Source: an uncultured Bacilli bacterium (lineage in GTDB: Bacteria; Bacillota_I; Bacilli_A; RF39; UBA660). From it: DNA of 15,196 nucleotides. The notes below the pieces were generated by a model. It saw only the letters and a list, made by a program, of their open reading frames with translations, did not search any database and was not told the DNA's origin. A program made the translations under genes and the position numbers. Location of the stretch: the NCBI GenBank assembly GCA_934140355.1, contig CAKPBH010000033.1, positions 1 through 15,196 of the forward strand, read 5' to 3'. Positions 1-6,963 of the stretch are shown one piece after another. How positions within the stretch are numbered: position 1 is the first letter of the stretch; the number at the start of each line of letters is the position of its first letter.

Positions 1-54
1 AACAAAGTTAACAAAGAAAAACTAGGTTTTATAATACCTAGAGAGGATTTTTAA
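1..54 (+). CDS. Possible C-terminal end of an upstream gene (partial)
   Basis: Frame 1 is open from the first base to a TAA at 52-54 and reads NKVNKEKLGFIIPREDF. The composition (Lys/Glu rich, ending in an aromatic) is like a real C-terminus in this genome. Seventeen codons are too few to assign a family. No clear U-tract terminator follows. A short inverted repeat (CTAGGT 22-27, ACCTAG 36-41) lies inside the reading frame. The stretch could equally be non-coding. Confidence 0.3.
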   Translation, partial: NKVNKEKLGFIIPREDF

Positions 55-254
55 ATTAAAACTGTCAAACTCGGGTGAATTTTTTTTTCATATTATCACC
101 TACATCTCAAGTATACAAAAAAAAAATTAAATTTAGTAAGTAATAAAATAATATGCAATATTTATTAAAAAAAAGTATAAAAATTAACTATTATATAACT
201 AATGATTACGTTTACAGGACTAATTTGAACTTTTAAGTTTTCCTTAAAATTTAC
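55..254. other. AT-rich non-coding gap
   Basis: About 200 bases of extremely AT-rich DNA before the promoter at 255-283. I see only a weak inverted repeat (GGTGA 74-78 with TCACC 96-100) whose loop holds a run of nine T. There is no open frame with a ribosome binding site, no tRNA-like fold and no recognisable riboswitch. Confidence 0.5.
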
Positions 255-283
255 TTGTGATTAAAAAAAATATATGATATAAT
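255..283 (+). promoter_or_regulatory. Sigma-A-type promoter for the DUF1292 / coiled-coil gene pair
   Basis: A TTGTGA -35 box (255-260) is separated by 17 bp from a perfect TATAAT -10 box (278-283). Transcription would begin near 290, leaving a very short leader before the AGGAGG ribosome binding site at 295-300. This is the only good promoter upstream of the two overlapping genes. Confidence 0.75.
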
Positions 284-308
284 AATGACAAAATAGGAGG
301 AGAATAAG

Positions 309-593
309 ATGGGAAACAGTAGAAAGATATCATTAATTGATGGATATAGAGAAGTAGGAGAAGTAGAATTAATATGTGCCTTTAAAGTAGCTGAATTATC
401 AGGCAAATACATTATCTATACAAAAAATGAGCACGACCGAGATGGGAATACCATTATTTATTCTGGTAAAATAAAAGAAAGAGAAAATAACCAATACATA
501 GAAAATATTGAATCTGGGCGAGAATGGGAGATACTAAAAAATATTATGAAGTTAATGTCAAAATACAGTTTAGAAGGTGAGAATTATGTATAA
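309..593 (+). CDS. DUF1292-like small protein
   Basis: Encodes 94 residues starting at an ATG placed 8 nt after a strong AGGAGG (295-300). Residues about 18-55 (GEVELICAFKVAEL, then YIIYTKNEHDRDGN and TIIYSGKI) have the pattern of DUF1292/YrzB-type proteins of Firmicutes: a strand-rich core that ends in 'YIIYT', an acidic turn 'D-x-D-G-N' and another strand. Those proteins are small, cytoplasmic and of unknown role. No signal peptide or membrane segment is visible. The C-terminal third (60-94) is helical and specific to this copy. The 3' end overlaps the next gene in an ATGTATAA arrangement, so the two are probably translationally coupled and share the promoter at 255-283. The family call is by pattern memory only. 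Confidence 0.7.
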   Translation: MGNSRKISLIDGYREVGEVELICAFKVAELSGKYIIYTKNEHDRDGNTIIYSGKIKERENNQYIENIESGREWEILKNIMKLMSKYSLEGENYV

Positions 594-1281
594 CAGCAAA
601 GTGAGAAATATTGAATTACCAGAAAATTTATTTTCAAACTTAGGAGAAAAGAAAAGTAAAACTCTCATTCAAAAAAAGAAAAATTTGGAAGTAAGTGATA
701 TTGCTAATACCTTTAAAGACGACTATCTAAAAGAAAATAATACTAAATTAATGAACTTTACAAAGCAAAAAGAATATCGAGATCGAATTGATAGAATGTA
801 TGAAAATATTAAGAATATTACGCCAATTGATAATGAGATAGATAATGTTTTGTACTTTAATAATTATCAAGAGAAAGGAATTGTTGTAAAACCAAAAGTA
901 GTATCTTTAAAACAATTTTGGACGGAATATCGATTAATTAATAATGAAAAGCATTCTTCCTCTATTAATAAAAATAATATAGGTATAAGTAAAAAGCTAT
1001 CTGACTTTGATAAGTTATTTGATGCACTTCAATCAAGAGTAACAGAGATAAATAGTTATATAGATGAATTAAAAGAGATGCGAACAACAATTGACAAGTC
1101 CAGTGATAAATTAGAGAAAGATAAAGAAAAATTATCACAAGAAAAACAAAAGTTCTTTGATTATAAAAAGACCGAAGAAAATAAAATTCAGAAAGAAAAA
1201 GAAAATTTAAAAATAAATTATGATAGACTTCAAACTATTATAGATGATTTGGATAAAAAATTAGGAAGTATTAATCAGTAA
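586..1281 (+). CDS. Unknown protein with long C-terminal coiled coil
   Basis: I do not recognise a family. I chose ATG 586 over GTG 577 because the ribosome binding site AAGGTGAG (574-581) sits just upstream of the ATG and contains the GTG. This gives 231 residues and an 8-nt overlap with the preceding DUF1292-like gene. Residues 1-60 are basic and polar. Residues 95-118 (GIVVKPKVVSLKQFWTEYRL) contain a short strand-like stretch. Residues about 137-227 are a near-continuous heptad-like helix rich in Lys, Glu, Leu and Ile, predicted to form a coiled coil. There is no signal peptide or membrane segment. It is a candidate structural, scaffold or partner protein to the DUF1292-like product, but that is inference from the overlap. 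A terminator follows 12 nt after the stop. Confidence 0.75.
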   Translation: MYNSKVRNIELPENLFSNLGEKKSKTLIQKKKNLEVSDIANTFKDDYLKENNTKLMNFTKQKEYRDRIDRMYENIKNITPIDNEIDNVLYFNNYQEKGIVVKPKVVSLKQFWTEYRLINNEKHSSSINKNNIGISKKLSDFDKLFDALQSRVTEINSYIDELKEMRTTIDKSSDKLEKDKEKLSQEKQKFFDYKKTEENKIQKEKENLKINYDRLQTIIDDLDKKLGSINQ

Positions 1282-1293
1282 TTTTAATCACAT

Positions 1294-1318
1294 AAAAGTT
1301 CAGAAGTGAACTTTTTTT
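1294..1318 (+). terminator. Intrinsic terminator after the coiled-coil gene
   Basis: The 9-bp stem AAAAGTTCA (1294-1302) / TGAACTTTT (1307-1315) has a GAAG tetraloop and runs into a seven-T tract (1312-1318). It separates the first gene pair from xfp. A TATAAT hexamer (1320-1325) lies directly behind the T-tract and could be the -10 of an xfp promoter, but no convincing -35 stands at the proper distance. Confidence 0.85.
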
Positions 1319-1348
1319 ATATAATAACTGAGATAAAAGGAGAATGTT

Positions 1349-3688
1349 ATGGAAACAAAAGAATTAAAAAAAATAGATGCCTATTTTAGAGCAGCCAATT
1401 ATTTATCAGCATGTCAATTATATTTATTAGATAATCCCTTATTAAAAAGAAAACTTACTCTAAAAGATATTAAGTCAAACGTGGTTGGTCATTGGGGTAC
1501 AGCACCAGGACAAAATTTTATTTATACTCACTTAAATAGAGTGATTAAAAAATATGACTTAAACATGATATACATCTCTGGTCCTGGACATGGTGGGCAA
1601 GCAATGGTTTCGAATACCTACCTAGAAGGGAGTTATACAGAAGTATATCCTAGTATCACTCAAGATGAAGATGGATTAAAAAAATTATTTAAACAATTTT
1701 CTTTTCCAGGTGGAGTATCTTCCCATGCTGCTCCCGAGACACCAGGTTCAATTAATGAAGGTGGTGAATTAGGATATAGTTTGTCACATGCCTATGGAGC
1801 AGTACTAGATAATCCCACTCTAATAGCGGCTTGCGTAATAGGAGATGGAGAATTAGAAACCGGACCTCTTCAAGCATCACTACAAATTAATAAAATAATG
1901 AATCCTAAAACAGATGGAGTAGTATTACCAATTCTCCATTTAAATGGATATAAAATTGCCAATCCAACAATATTTTCTAGAATTAGCGATATGGAATTAG
2001 ATGACTATTTCAGAGGCAGTGGCTATCTTCCTTATTATGTTGAAGGAGATAATCCAATGACAATGCATCGAAGAATGGTTGAAGTTTTAGATGAAGTCAT
2101 TGAAAAAATAAAAGATATTAAATATCGAAAAACAACTAAAAGACCAATTTGGCCAATGATTATTTTAAGAACACCAAAAGGTTGGACTGGTCCAAAGGAG
2201 GTTGATGGGAAACAAATAGAAGGTTCATTTCGTGCTCACCAAGTACCTATCGTTGTCGATGAAAATCATAAAGAAAATTTACAGATATTAGAAAATTGGC
2301 TAAGAAGTTATAAACCAGAAGAACTATTTGATAAAAATGGAACTTTAATCAAAGATTTACAAGAATTAGTACCAGTTGGCAACCAAAGAATGGGAGCCAA
2401 TCCTAATGCGAATGGAGGAAAGTTATTAAAAGAATTAAATCTACCAGATTTTAGAGAATATGGAGTAAAAATAACAGAACATGGAAATATTCAAGCGCAA
2501 GACATGATTGAACTTGGAAAATATGTAAAAGATGTTATCAAATTAAATCAAGATAAACATAATTTTAGAATATTTGCTCCAGATGAAACATTATCCAATC
2601 GATTAAACTATGTTTTTGAACAAACCAATCGAAAATGGAATGCCATCAAAAAAGAAACTGATGAATTTTTGGATAGTAATGGTGTAGTGATTGACTCCAT
2701 TTTATCCGAACATGTTTGCCAAGGGATGTTAGAAGGTTATTTATTAACTGGCCGTCACGGTTTCTTTACAAGTTATGAAGCCTTCATTAGAATTGTTGAT
2801 TCCATGGCAAGTCAACATGCCAAATGGCTAAAAGTATGCAAACAATTACCATGGCGTCAAAAAATATCGTCATTAAATTATATTTTAACATCACATGTAT
2901 GGCAGCAAGACCATAATGGCTATACGCATCAAGATCCAGGTTTCTTAAATCATTTAGTAACAAAAAAAGCAGATATTGTAAGAATTTACCTGCCACCAGA
3001 TACTAACTGTCTATTATCTTGTTTTGAACATTGTATGAAAAGTAAAGACTATATCAACGTCATTACCGCTTCAAAACATCCAAGACCACAATGGTTAAGT
3101 ATGGAAGAAGCCGTTATTCACTGTACGCAAGGAATCGGTATTTGGAAATGGGCAAGCAATGACCAAAATCAAGAACCAGATATCGTTATGGCCTGTTGCG
3201 GAGATACGCCAACTCTAGAAACCTTAGCTGCTACCTCTATTTTAAGAGAATTTTTCCCAGAATTAAAAATTAGAGTAATTAATGTTGTTGATTTAATGAG
3301 ACTCCAATCTAAAACTGAGCACCCACATGGATTAACTGACGAAGACTATGATTCATTATTCACCAAAGATAAACCAATCATTTTTGCTTTCCACGGATAT
3401 CCAAATTTAATTCATCAATTAACCTATCGAAGACACAATAAAGATTTGCATGTTCATGGTTATAAGGAAGAAGGAACAATTACGACTAGATTTGATATGT
3501 GTGTTCAAAATGAAATTGACAGGTATCATCTTGTTTTAGCCGCCTTAAAAAGATTGCCTCAATTAGGAAATCGAAGTGCTTTGTTAAATCAGTTATGTAA
3601 AGATAAATTAGTCATTCATAAACAATATATTTATGAATATGGAAAAGATATGCCAGAAATTCAAAATTGGCAATGGAAAGGAATTTAA
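1349..3688 (+). CDS. xfp: Xylulose-5-phosphate/fructose-6-phosphate phosphoketolase
   Basis: A thiamine-diphosphate enzyme that uses phosphate to split xylulose 5-phosphate (and in many members fructose 6-phosphate) into acetyl phosphate plus glyceraldehyde 3-phosphate (or erythrose 4-phosphate). It is cytoplasmic and the core of the phosphoketolase pathway. The 779 residues are close to the family's usual length. Visible motifs: GHWGTAPGQNF 47-57; GPGHGG 78-83; SSHAAPETPGS 124-134; the ThDP/Mg motif GDGELETG 165-172 with LHLNGYKIANP 196-206; LSEHVCQGMLEGYLLTGRHG 452-471, whose Glu454 matches the cofactor-activating Glu of transketolases; and DHNGYTHQDPGFLNH 521-535. ATG 1349 follows AAAGGAGAA (1336-1343). 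The gene stands alone between two terminators; no acetate kinase or pentose gene adjoins it. Substrate preference (Xu5P only or dual) cannot be told from sequence alone. Confidence 0.97.
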   Translation: METKELKKIDAYFRAANYLSACQLYLLDNPLLKRKLTLKDIKSNVVGHWGTAPGQNFIYTHLNRVIKKYDLNMIYISGPGHGGQAMVSNTYLEGSYTEVYPSITQDEDGLKKLFKQFSFPGGVSSHAAPETPGSINEGGELGYSLSHAYGAVLDNPTLIAACVIGDGELETGPLQASLQINKIMNPKTDGVVLPILHLNGYKIANPTIFSRISDMELDDYFRGSGYLPYYVEGDNPMTMHRRMVEVLDEVIEKIKDIKYRKTTKRPIWPMIILRTPKGWTGPKEVDGKQIEGSFRAHQVPIVVDENHKENLQILENWLRSYKPEELFDKNGTLIKDLQELVPVGNQRMGANPNANGGKLLKELNLPDFREYGVKITEHGNIQAQDMIELGKYVKDVIKLNQDKHNFRIFAPDETLSNRLNYVFEQTNRKWNAIKKETDEFLDSNGVVIDSILSEHVCQGMLEGYLLTGRHGFFTSYEAFIRIVDSMASQHAKWLKVCKQLPWRQKISSLNYILTSHVWQQDHNGYTHQDPGFLNHLVTKKADIVRIYLPPDTNCLLSCFEHCMKSKDYINVITASKHPRPQWLSMEEAVIHCTQGIGIWKWASNDQNQEPDIVMACCGDTPTLETLAATSILREFFPELKIRVINVVDLMRLQSKTEHPHGLTDEDYDSLFTKDKPIIFAFHGYPNLIHQLTYRRHNKDLHVHGYKEEGTITTRFDMCVQNEIDRYHLVLAALKRLPQLGNRSALLNQLCKDKLVIHKQYIYEYGKDMPEIQNWQWKGI

Positions 3689-3714
3689 ACAATTATCAAA
3701 ATAATTGTTTTTTT
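3687..3714 (+). terminator. Intrinsic terminator after xfp
   Basis: The perfect 10-bp stem AAACAATTAT (3687-3696) / ATAATTGTTT (3701-3710) with a CAAA loop is followed by more T up to 3714. The left arm begins inside the TAA stop codon of xfp, so no spacer separates gene and terminator. Confidence 0.88.
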
Positions 3715-3721
3715 CTAAAAA

Positions 3722-4060
3722 ATGAAGTTAAAGTATAAAGAAGAAAAAATTATGCTTACTATGACCACAAATTCAAAATTATTAAAATATCATTTTCAAA
3801 AACTATATTATGCAATTATGATTAAAAATTGTAATCGTTATAGCACCATTGCCCACAAACAACGAATTGATGTTATCATGACAGATGATAATTTAAAAGT
3901 ATTATCCATCAAAAGAGAAATGCACGAAAATACTTTTCTAGAAAATTTAGAAGCAACAACCACCATTTTATTACCATTAAATTCTTTTATAGACCTAAAA
4001 GTAGGAGAACAACTTGAATTAGAGGAAACTCCTTCCACTAAAAAAAATGAAAAAAAATAA
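3722..4060 (+). CDS. Small divergent DUF192-like protein
   Basis: Encodes 112 residues. The C-terminal half (RIDVIMTDDNLKVL 48-61, then the alternating strands TTTILLPLNSF 79-89 and the LKVGEQLEL end 92-100) follows the DUF192 pattern: 'IDVIxxD..xkVl', a hydrophobic strand, and a final 'kvGDxLel'. The N-terminal strand MKLKYKEEKI also fits and supports ATG 3722 over the internal ATG 3752. The 'GLMF' segment and the following loop usual in DUF192 seem shortened or replaced (KLYYAIMIKNCNRYSTIAHKQ). The function of DUF192 is unsettled. There is no ribosome binding site before 3722, the gene starts 8 nt behind the xfp terminator, and I see no clear promoter, so expression may depend on terminator read-through. 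It overlaps the following CapA-like gene by 14 nt. Confidence 0.6.
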   Translation: MKLKYKEEKIMLTMTTNSKLLKYHFQKLYYAIMIKNCNRYSTIAHKQRIDVIMTDDNLKVLSIKREMHENTFLENLEATTTILLPLNSFIDLKVGEQLELEETPSTKKNEKK

Positions 4061-5366
4061 ACTTACCAAAATATTACTTATAATTTCAATTAGTATTTTA
4101 TTATGTTTAGTATTCATTTATTTTTTAACTTCAAAACATCTAAGTAAAAAAAACAACTCAATCAAAGAAGAAAACATAATAGAAGAAATTTTGAAAGATA
4201 ATCACGAAGAAAAAATAACAAAGTCATTTTTAATGTGGTTAGAAAAAGAATATGGTAAGAAAAAATTAACAGAATTAAAGGAAGAGTTAAATAATAAAGA
4301 AGAAATAGATTGGCACAAAATATATAATAATTCACTAAATGTATTACTAGATACTTACAATAATACATATAACAATATGAATAATGTAAAAAGAATAGAG
4401 AAAACAACCAATACTACAGAATTAAGCTTTATAGGAGATGTTTCTTTAGCGGACAATTGGTACATTATTCCTAAATATGAAGAAAGAGGAAAAAATATAT
4501 ATGGAATATTATCGGAAGATGTCGTTGATATCCTAAAGAACAGTAATATTACGATTGCAAATAATGAATTTACCATAAGTAATCGTGGAGAAAAAATGCC
4601 TGGTAAGTATTATACCTTTAGAGCATCACCAGAGAGACTAAAGATTTATGAAGAAATGGGGGTTGATTTAGTAACCCTTGCGAACAATCATGTTTATGAC
4701 TTTGGAGCAGATGCTTTTCAAGATACCATCGAATCACTAAACCAATATCAGATTCCTTATATAGGTGCTGGAAGAAATCTTACTGAAGCTATGAGACCTT
4801 ATTATTTTATTGTAAATGGATACAAAATTGCCTTTCTAAATGCAACGAGAGCAGAAAAACTAATTTTAACACCCGAAGCAACTGAAATATCTGGAGGTGT
4901 ATTTCGATGTTATAATCCCAATTTATTAATCGAACAAATCAAAAAAATAAAACAAGACAGTGATATTCTCATTACATTACTGCACTGGGGAAAAGAAGAT
5001 TCTAGTAATTTAGAAGAGGTCCAAATTGACACGGCCAAACAATATATTGATGCAGGGAGTGACCTCATTGTTGGAACACATGCTCATACTCTGCAGGGAA
5101 TTGACTTTTATAAAGAAAAAGCTATCATTTATAACTTAGGAGATTTTATCTTCAATAATGAAACAAAAGATACTGCCATTTTTCAATTAACTATTGATAA
5201 TGAGCAAAATTTTAAATACAAAGTTATCCCTTGTCAACAAAAAGAGGAATATACTTCCATAAAATCAGGCGATGAAAAAACAAGAATATTAGATAAATTA
5301 AGAACTCTATCTCCTAACATATCTATTAAAGAAAATGGCGAATTTTCCCCAAAGAATACCAATTAG
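4047..5366 (+). CDS. CapA-family membrane-anchored metallophosphoesterase-like protein
   Basis: Encodes 439 residues. Residues 7-28 form a single hydrophobic N-terminal segment after MKKNKLTK, with no lipobox, so it is probably an uncleaved anchor with the rest outside the membrane. Residues 30-120 are a charged linker. From 125 on it is the CapA (poly-gamma-glutamate synthesis) domain of the calcineurin-like fold: LSFIGDVSL 126-134, IANNEF 170-175, VTLANNHVYDFG 209-220, LLHWGKED 311-318, VGTHAHTLQGI 342-352 and NLGDFIF 363-369. These carry the Asp, Asn and His metal ligands of the family. No capB or capC neighbours exist here, so a capsule role is not shown; many standalone homologues have unknown substrates. 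ATG 4047 lies inside the end of the preceding gene and lacks a close ribosome binding site, which suggests translational coupling. The stop codon lies in the terminator loop. Confidence 0.9.
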   Translation: MKKNKLTKILLIISISILLCLVFIYFLTSKHLSKKNNSIKEENIIEEILKDNHEEKITKSFLMWLEKEYGKKKLTELKEELNNKEEIDWHKIYNNSLNVLLDTYNNTYNNMNNVKRIEKTTNTTELSFIGDVSLADNWYIIPKYEERGKNIYGILSEDVVDILKNSNITIANNEFTISNRGEKMPGKYYTFRASPERLKIYEEMGVDLVTLANNHVYDFGADAFQDTIESLNQYQIPYIGAGRNLTEAMRPYYFIVNGYKIAFLNATRAEKLILTPEATEISGGVFRCYNPNLLIEQIKKIKQDSDILITLLHWGKEDSSNLEEVQIDTAKQYIDAGSDLIVGTHAHTLQGIDFYKEKAIIYNLGDFIFNNETKDTAIFQLTIDNEQNFKYKVIPCQQKEEYTSIKSGDEKTRILDKLRTLSPNISIKENGEFSPKNTN

Positions 5367-5379
5367 TATTCTTTTTTTT
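5351..5379 (+). terminator. Intrinsic terminator overlapping the end of the CapA-like gene
   Basis: The 9-bp stem AAAGAATAC (5351-5359) / GTATTCTTT (5366-5374) has loop CAATTA (5360-5365) and the T-tract runs to 5379. The left arm is coding sequence and the TAG stop (5364-5366) spans the end of the loop and the first base of the right arm, so a ribosome finishing translation would cover the hairpin. Confidence 0.85.
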
Positions 5380-5528
5380 GGATAACTTACTATTAACAAA
5401 ATACCGTTCTCGATCATTTTTGCTAACTTAAAATACTAATACAGAAAAAATCATAAGTATTAGGCTAAAATATAAAACAATTCTGTGCTTTTCACATATT
5501 TATAAATGATAGGCATAGAATGTTATAG

Positions 5529-5556
5529 TTGACAAAAAATAAATTTGTAGTAAAAT
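5529..5556 (+). promoter_or_regulatory. Sigma-A-type promoter for the unknown gene at 5580
   Basis: A perfect TTGACA -35 box (5529-5534) is followed after 16 bp by TAAAAT (5551-5556). The start of transcription would fall near 5563, only a few bases before the GAGGAGG ribosome binding site. The TTG of this -35 box could be misread as a start codon of the downstream gene. Confidence 0.8.
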
Positions 5557-5579
5557 ATCAAAACACGAGGAGGAATAAT

Positions 5580-6155
5580 ATGCCAGAAACAATTTTATGT
5601 ATGGCTGGAAAATGTCCTAAAATTCTAAGTTTTATTGATTCTAATAACGGTGATTACATCAGTTTAACCATTAAAATGAGAGAAGATATTAATGAATTTG
5701 AAATTAGAAAATTTTTTAATGAACTTTACAATGCTAAATTAGATATTTATGGTCAAACATTTTTAGAGGACTATGGAACTAATAATTTAGTAAATTCTTT
5801 TAGAAATATTATTACTAAAAGTGGAGTAATTAGTTTAGAAGAAATATATAAAGTAATTAATATTAAATCAAAAAAAACATTAGCAACCCTTCAATTAATT
5901 ATGTGTGAATTTTTTAAAATGTTTGAAATTGTTGGAAGAGAGCAATTTAGTGTGGTTGAATATGAAGAAATGATAAGACAACTTTTTACAAATAATCTAT
6001 TTATTAACCAAGAAAGTAACTTTAAAGAAGAACAACAAATTATTTTTTATAATAGTTATTTTTTTGATAAAGAAGATTCATTAGTAAGAAGTATGTCAAC
6101 AGGGATGAAAAAAAATAAAACTATGGCATTAATCCAAGAAAAAGCAGTAAGTTAA
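5580..6155 (+). CDS. Unknown 191-residue cytoplasmic protein
   Basis: I do not recognise a family. ATG 5580 follows a strong GAGGAGG (5567-5573). The same frame is open back to a TTG at 5529, but that TTG is the -35 box and would encode an odd basic leader, so I reject the longer form. The product has no signal peptide or membrane segment. It begins with a compact Cys pair (Cys7 and Cys12 in CMAGKC). Residues 25-58 look like alternating strand and helix. Residues 84-130 (SLEEIYKVINIKSKK..LIMCEFFKMFEIV) have spacing that could suit a helix-turn-helix or winged fold, but this is weak. The tail from 165 is Lys/Met rich. With a consensus promoter, a strong ribosome binding site and its own terminator, it is a monocistronic gene likely to be well expressed. 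Confidence 0.75.
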   Translation: MPETILCMAGKCPKILSFIDSNNGDYISLTIKMREDINEFEIRKFFNELYNAKLDIYGQTFLEDYGTNNLVNSFRNIITKSGVISLEEIYKVINIKSKKTLATLQLIMCEFFKMFEIVGREQFSVVEYEEMIRQLFTNNLFINQESNFKEEQQIIFYNSYFFDKEDSLVRSMSTGMKKNKTMALIQEKAVS

Positions 6156-6183
6156 AAATAACTTTAGTAAGGTTATTTTTTTT
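6154..6183 (+). terminator. Intrinsic terminator after the unknown 191-residue gene
   Basis: The 12-bp stem AAAAATAACTTT (6154-6165) / AAGGTTATTTTT (6169-6180) contains one T-G wobble and an AGT loop, and the T-run continues to 6183. The left arm begins inside the TAA stop codon. Confidence 0.87.
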
Positions 6184-6251
6184 CTATCATGTTTACAGTT
6201 CAGTCAAATGAAAATGAAAGTTTAAATTTTATATAAAAAAGTATCAAAATA

Positions 6252-6261
6252 ACCTTAAGGT
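6252..6261. promoter_or_regulatory. Palindrome ACCTTAAGGT in the gap upstream of marR-like gene
   Basis: A perfect 10-bp palindrome, about 150 bp upstream of the -35 box. Its right half within TAAGGTAA (6256-6263) is the exact reverse complement of TTACCTTA (6454-6461), which lies between the -10 box and the MarR ribosome binding site. The two may be operator half-sites for the MarR-type regulator. The rest of the 6184-6411 gap holds only a small hairpin (GTACCA 6295-6300 / TGGTGC 6306-6311) and no open frame that I can support. Confidence 0.3.
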
Positions 6262-6411
6262 AATAATAAATTGAGTACAATTTTTATATATTTAGTACCA
6301 AATTCTGGTGCCAAAACATTTAAAAATTCCTTTATTTATAATAGATTAGAGGTATTTTATCTTTTTATGCCAAAACTTTAACCCATATTTTCCCATATTT
6401 AAGTATTTCTA

Positions 6412-6441
6412 TTGACAATAAATATTAGATTTTTGTATAAT
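6412..6441 (+). promoter_or_regulatory. Sigma-A-type promoter of the MarR-ABC-ABC operon
   Basis: A perfect TTGACA (6412-6417) and perfect TATAAT (6436-6441) are spaced by 18 bp. An 8-bp palindrome CATTAATG (6442-6449) lies directly against the -10 box at the expected transcription start, and TTACCTTA follows at 6454-6461. A MarR dimer bound here would block transcription, the usual autoregulatory arrangement for such operons. Confidence 0.82.
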
Positions 6442-6477
6442 CATTAATGTTAGTTACCTTACAAAAAGAGGTGAGAA

Positions 6478-6921
6478 ATGAAAGCAAACCAAAACATTGC
6501 ATTAGAAATTAAATGTATGGACAATATGATTAACAGGCATATTATAAATAAAGCAAAAAACTTAAAGATGACATTCACCTTAACGCCAGTTCAATTTAAA
6601 ATTTTACACTATCTTTTTAAAAATGAAGAAAAAATCATTTATCAAAGTGATATTGAAAAATTAATTGAATCCAGACGTTCCACCACATCTGGTATTTTAA
6701 ACACGATGGAGAAAAATAATCTAATAAAGAGAATAGATAGCAAGAAAGACGCTAGAAAAAAACAAATCATATTAACTTCATACTGCAAAGGTTATTACAA
6801 CAAAATGCTAAAACAACGTCACATATTTGAAGAAAAATTAAAAGAAAATATAACAATCGAAGAATTAGAAACATTCTTTAAGGTAACTGAAAAAATAAAA
6901 AGTAATATAATGAATATGTGA
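6478..6921 (+). CDS. MarR-family transcriptional regulator
   Basis: Encodes 147 residues, the normal MarR length. An N-terminal dimerisation helix (about 8-30) is followed by a winged helix: TLTPVQFKILHYLFKNEEK 34-52; helix IIYQSDIEKLI 53-63; recognition helix RRSTTSGILNTMEKNNLI 66-83; and the wing KRIDSKKDARKKQIILT 84-100 containing the typical 'D.RKK.I.LT'. Long C-terminal helices (about 105-147) complete the dimer interface. ATG 6478 follows AGAGGTGAG (6467-6475). It is the first gene of an operon with two ABC exporter genes and has no terminator behind it. By analogy with other MarR-ABC operons it probably represses its own promoter until a drug or toxic metabolite binds; the ligand is unknown. 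The gene ends in TGA, and the frame then stays open into the next gene. Confidence 0.93.
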   Translation: MKANQNIALEIKCMDNMINRHIINKAKNLKMTFTLTPVQFKILHYLFKNEEKIIYQSDIEKLIESRRSTTSGILNTMEKNNLIKRIDSKKDARKKQIILTSYCKGYYNKMLKQRHIFEEKLKENITIEELETFFKVTEKIKSNIMNM

Positions 6922-6963
6922 GTCTTATATTACAAGAAGAAATATTTTAGAAAGGAAAAGAAT

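Noticed and set aside
74..100. GGTGA / TCACC hairpin with T-run as a terminator of the upstream gene
   Set aside because: The T-run lies within the loop, not after the stem, and the stem is only 5 bp.
577..585. GTG start for the coiled-coil protein
   Set aside because: The GTG is part of the AAGGTGAG ribosome binding site serving ATG 586.
5436..5463. CTAATAC / GTATTAG inverted repeat in the gap before the 5580 gene
   Set aside because: Seven pairs with a 14-nt loop are expected by chance in DNA this AT-rich, and it does not overlap the promoter.
5529..5579. TTG start giving a 208-residue form of the unknown protein
   Set aside because: The TTG is the first codon of a perfect TTGACA -35 box, and a much stronger ribosome binding site precedes ATG 5580.
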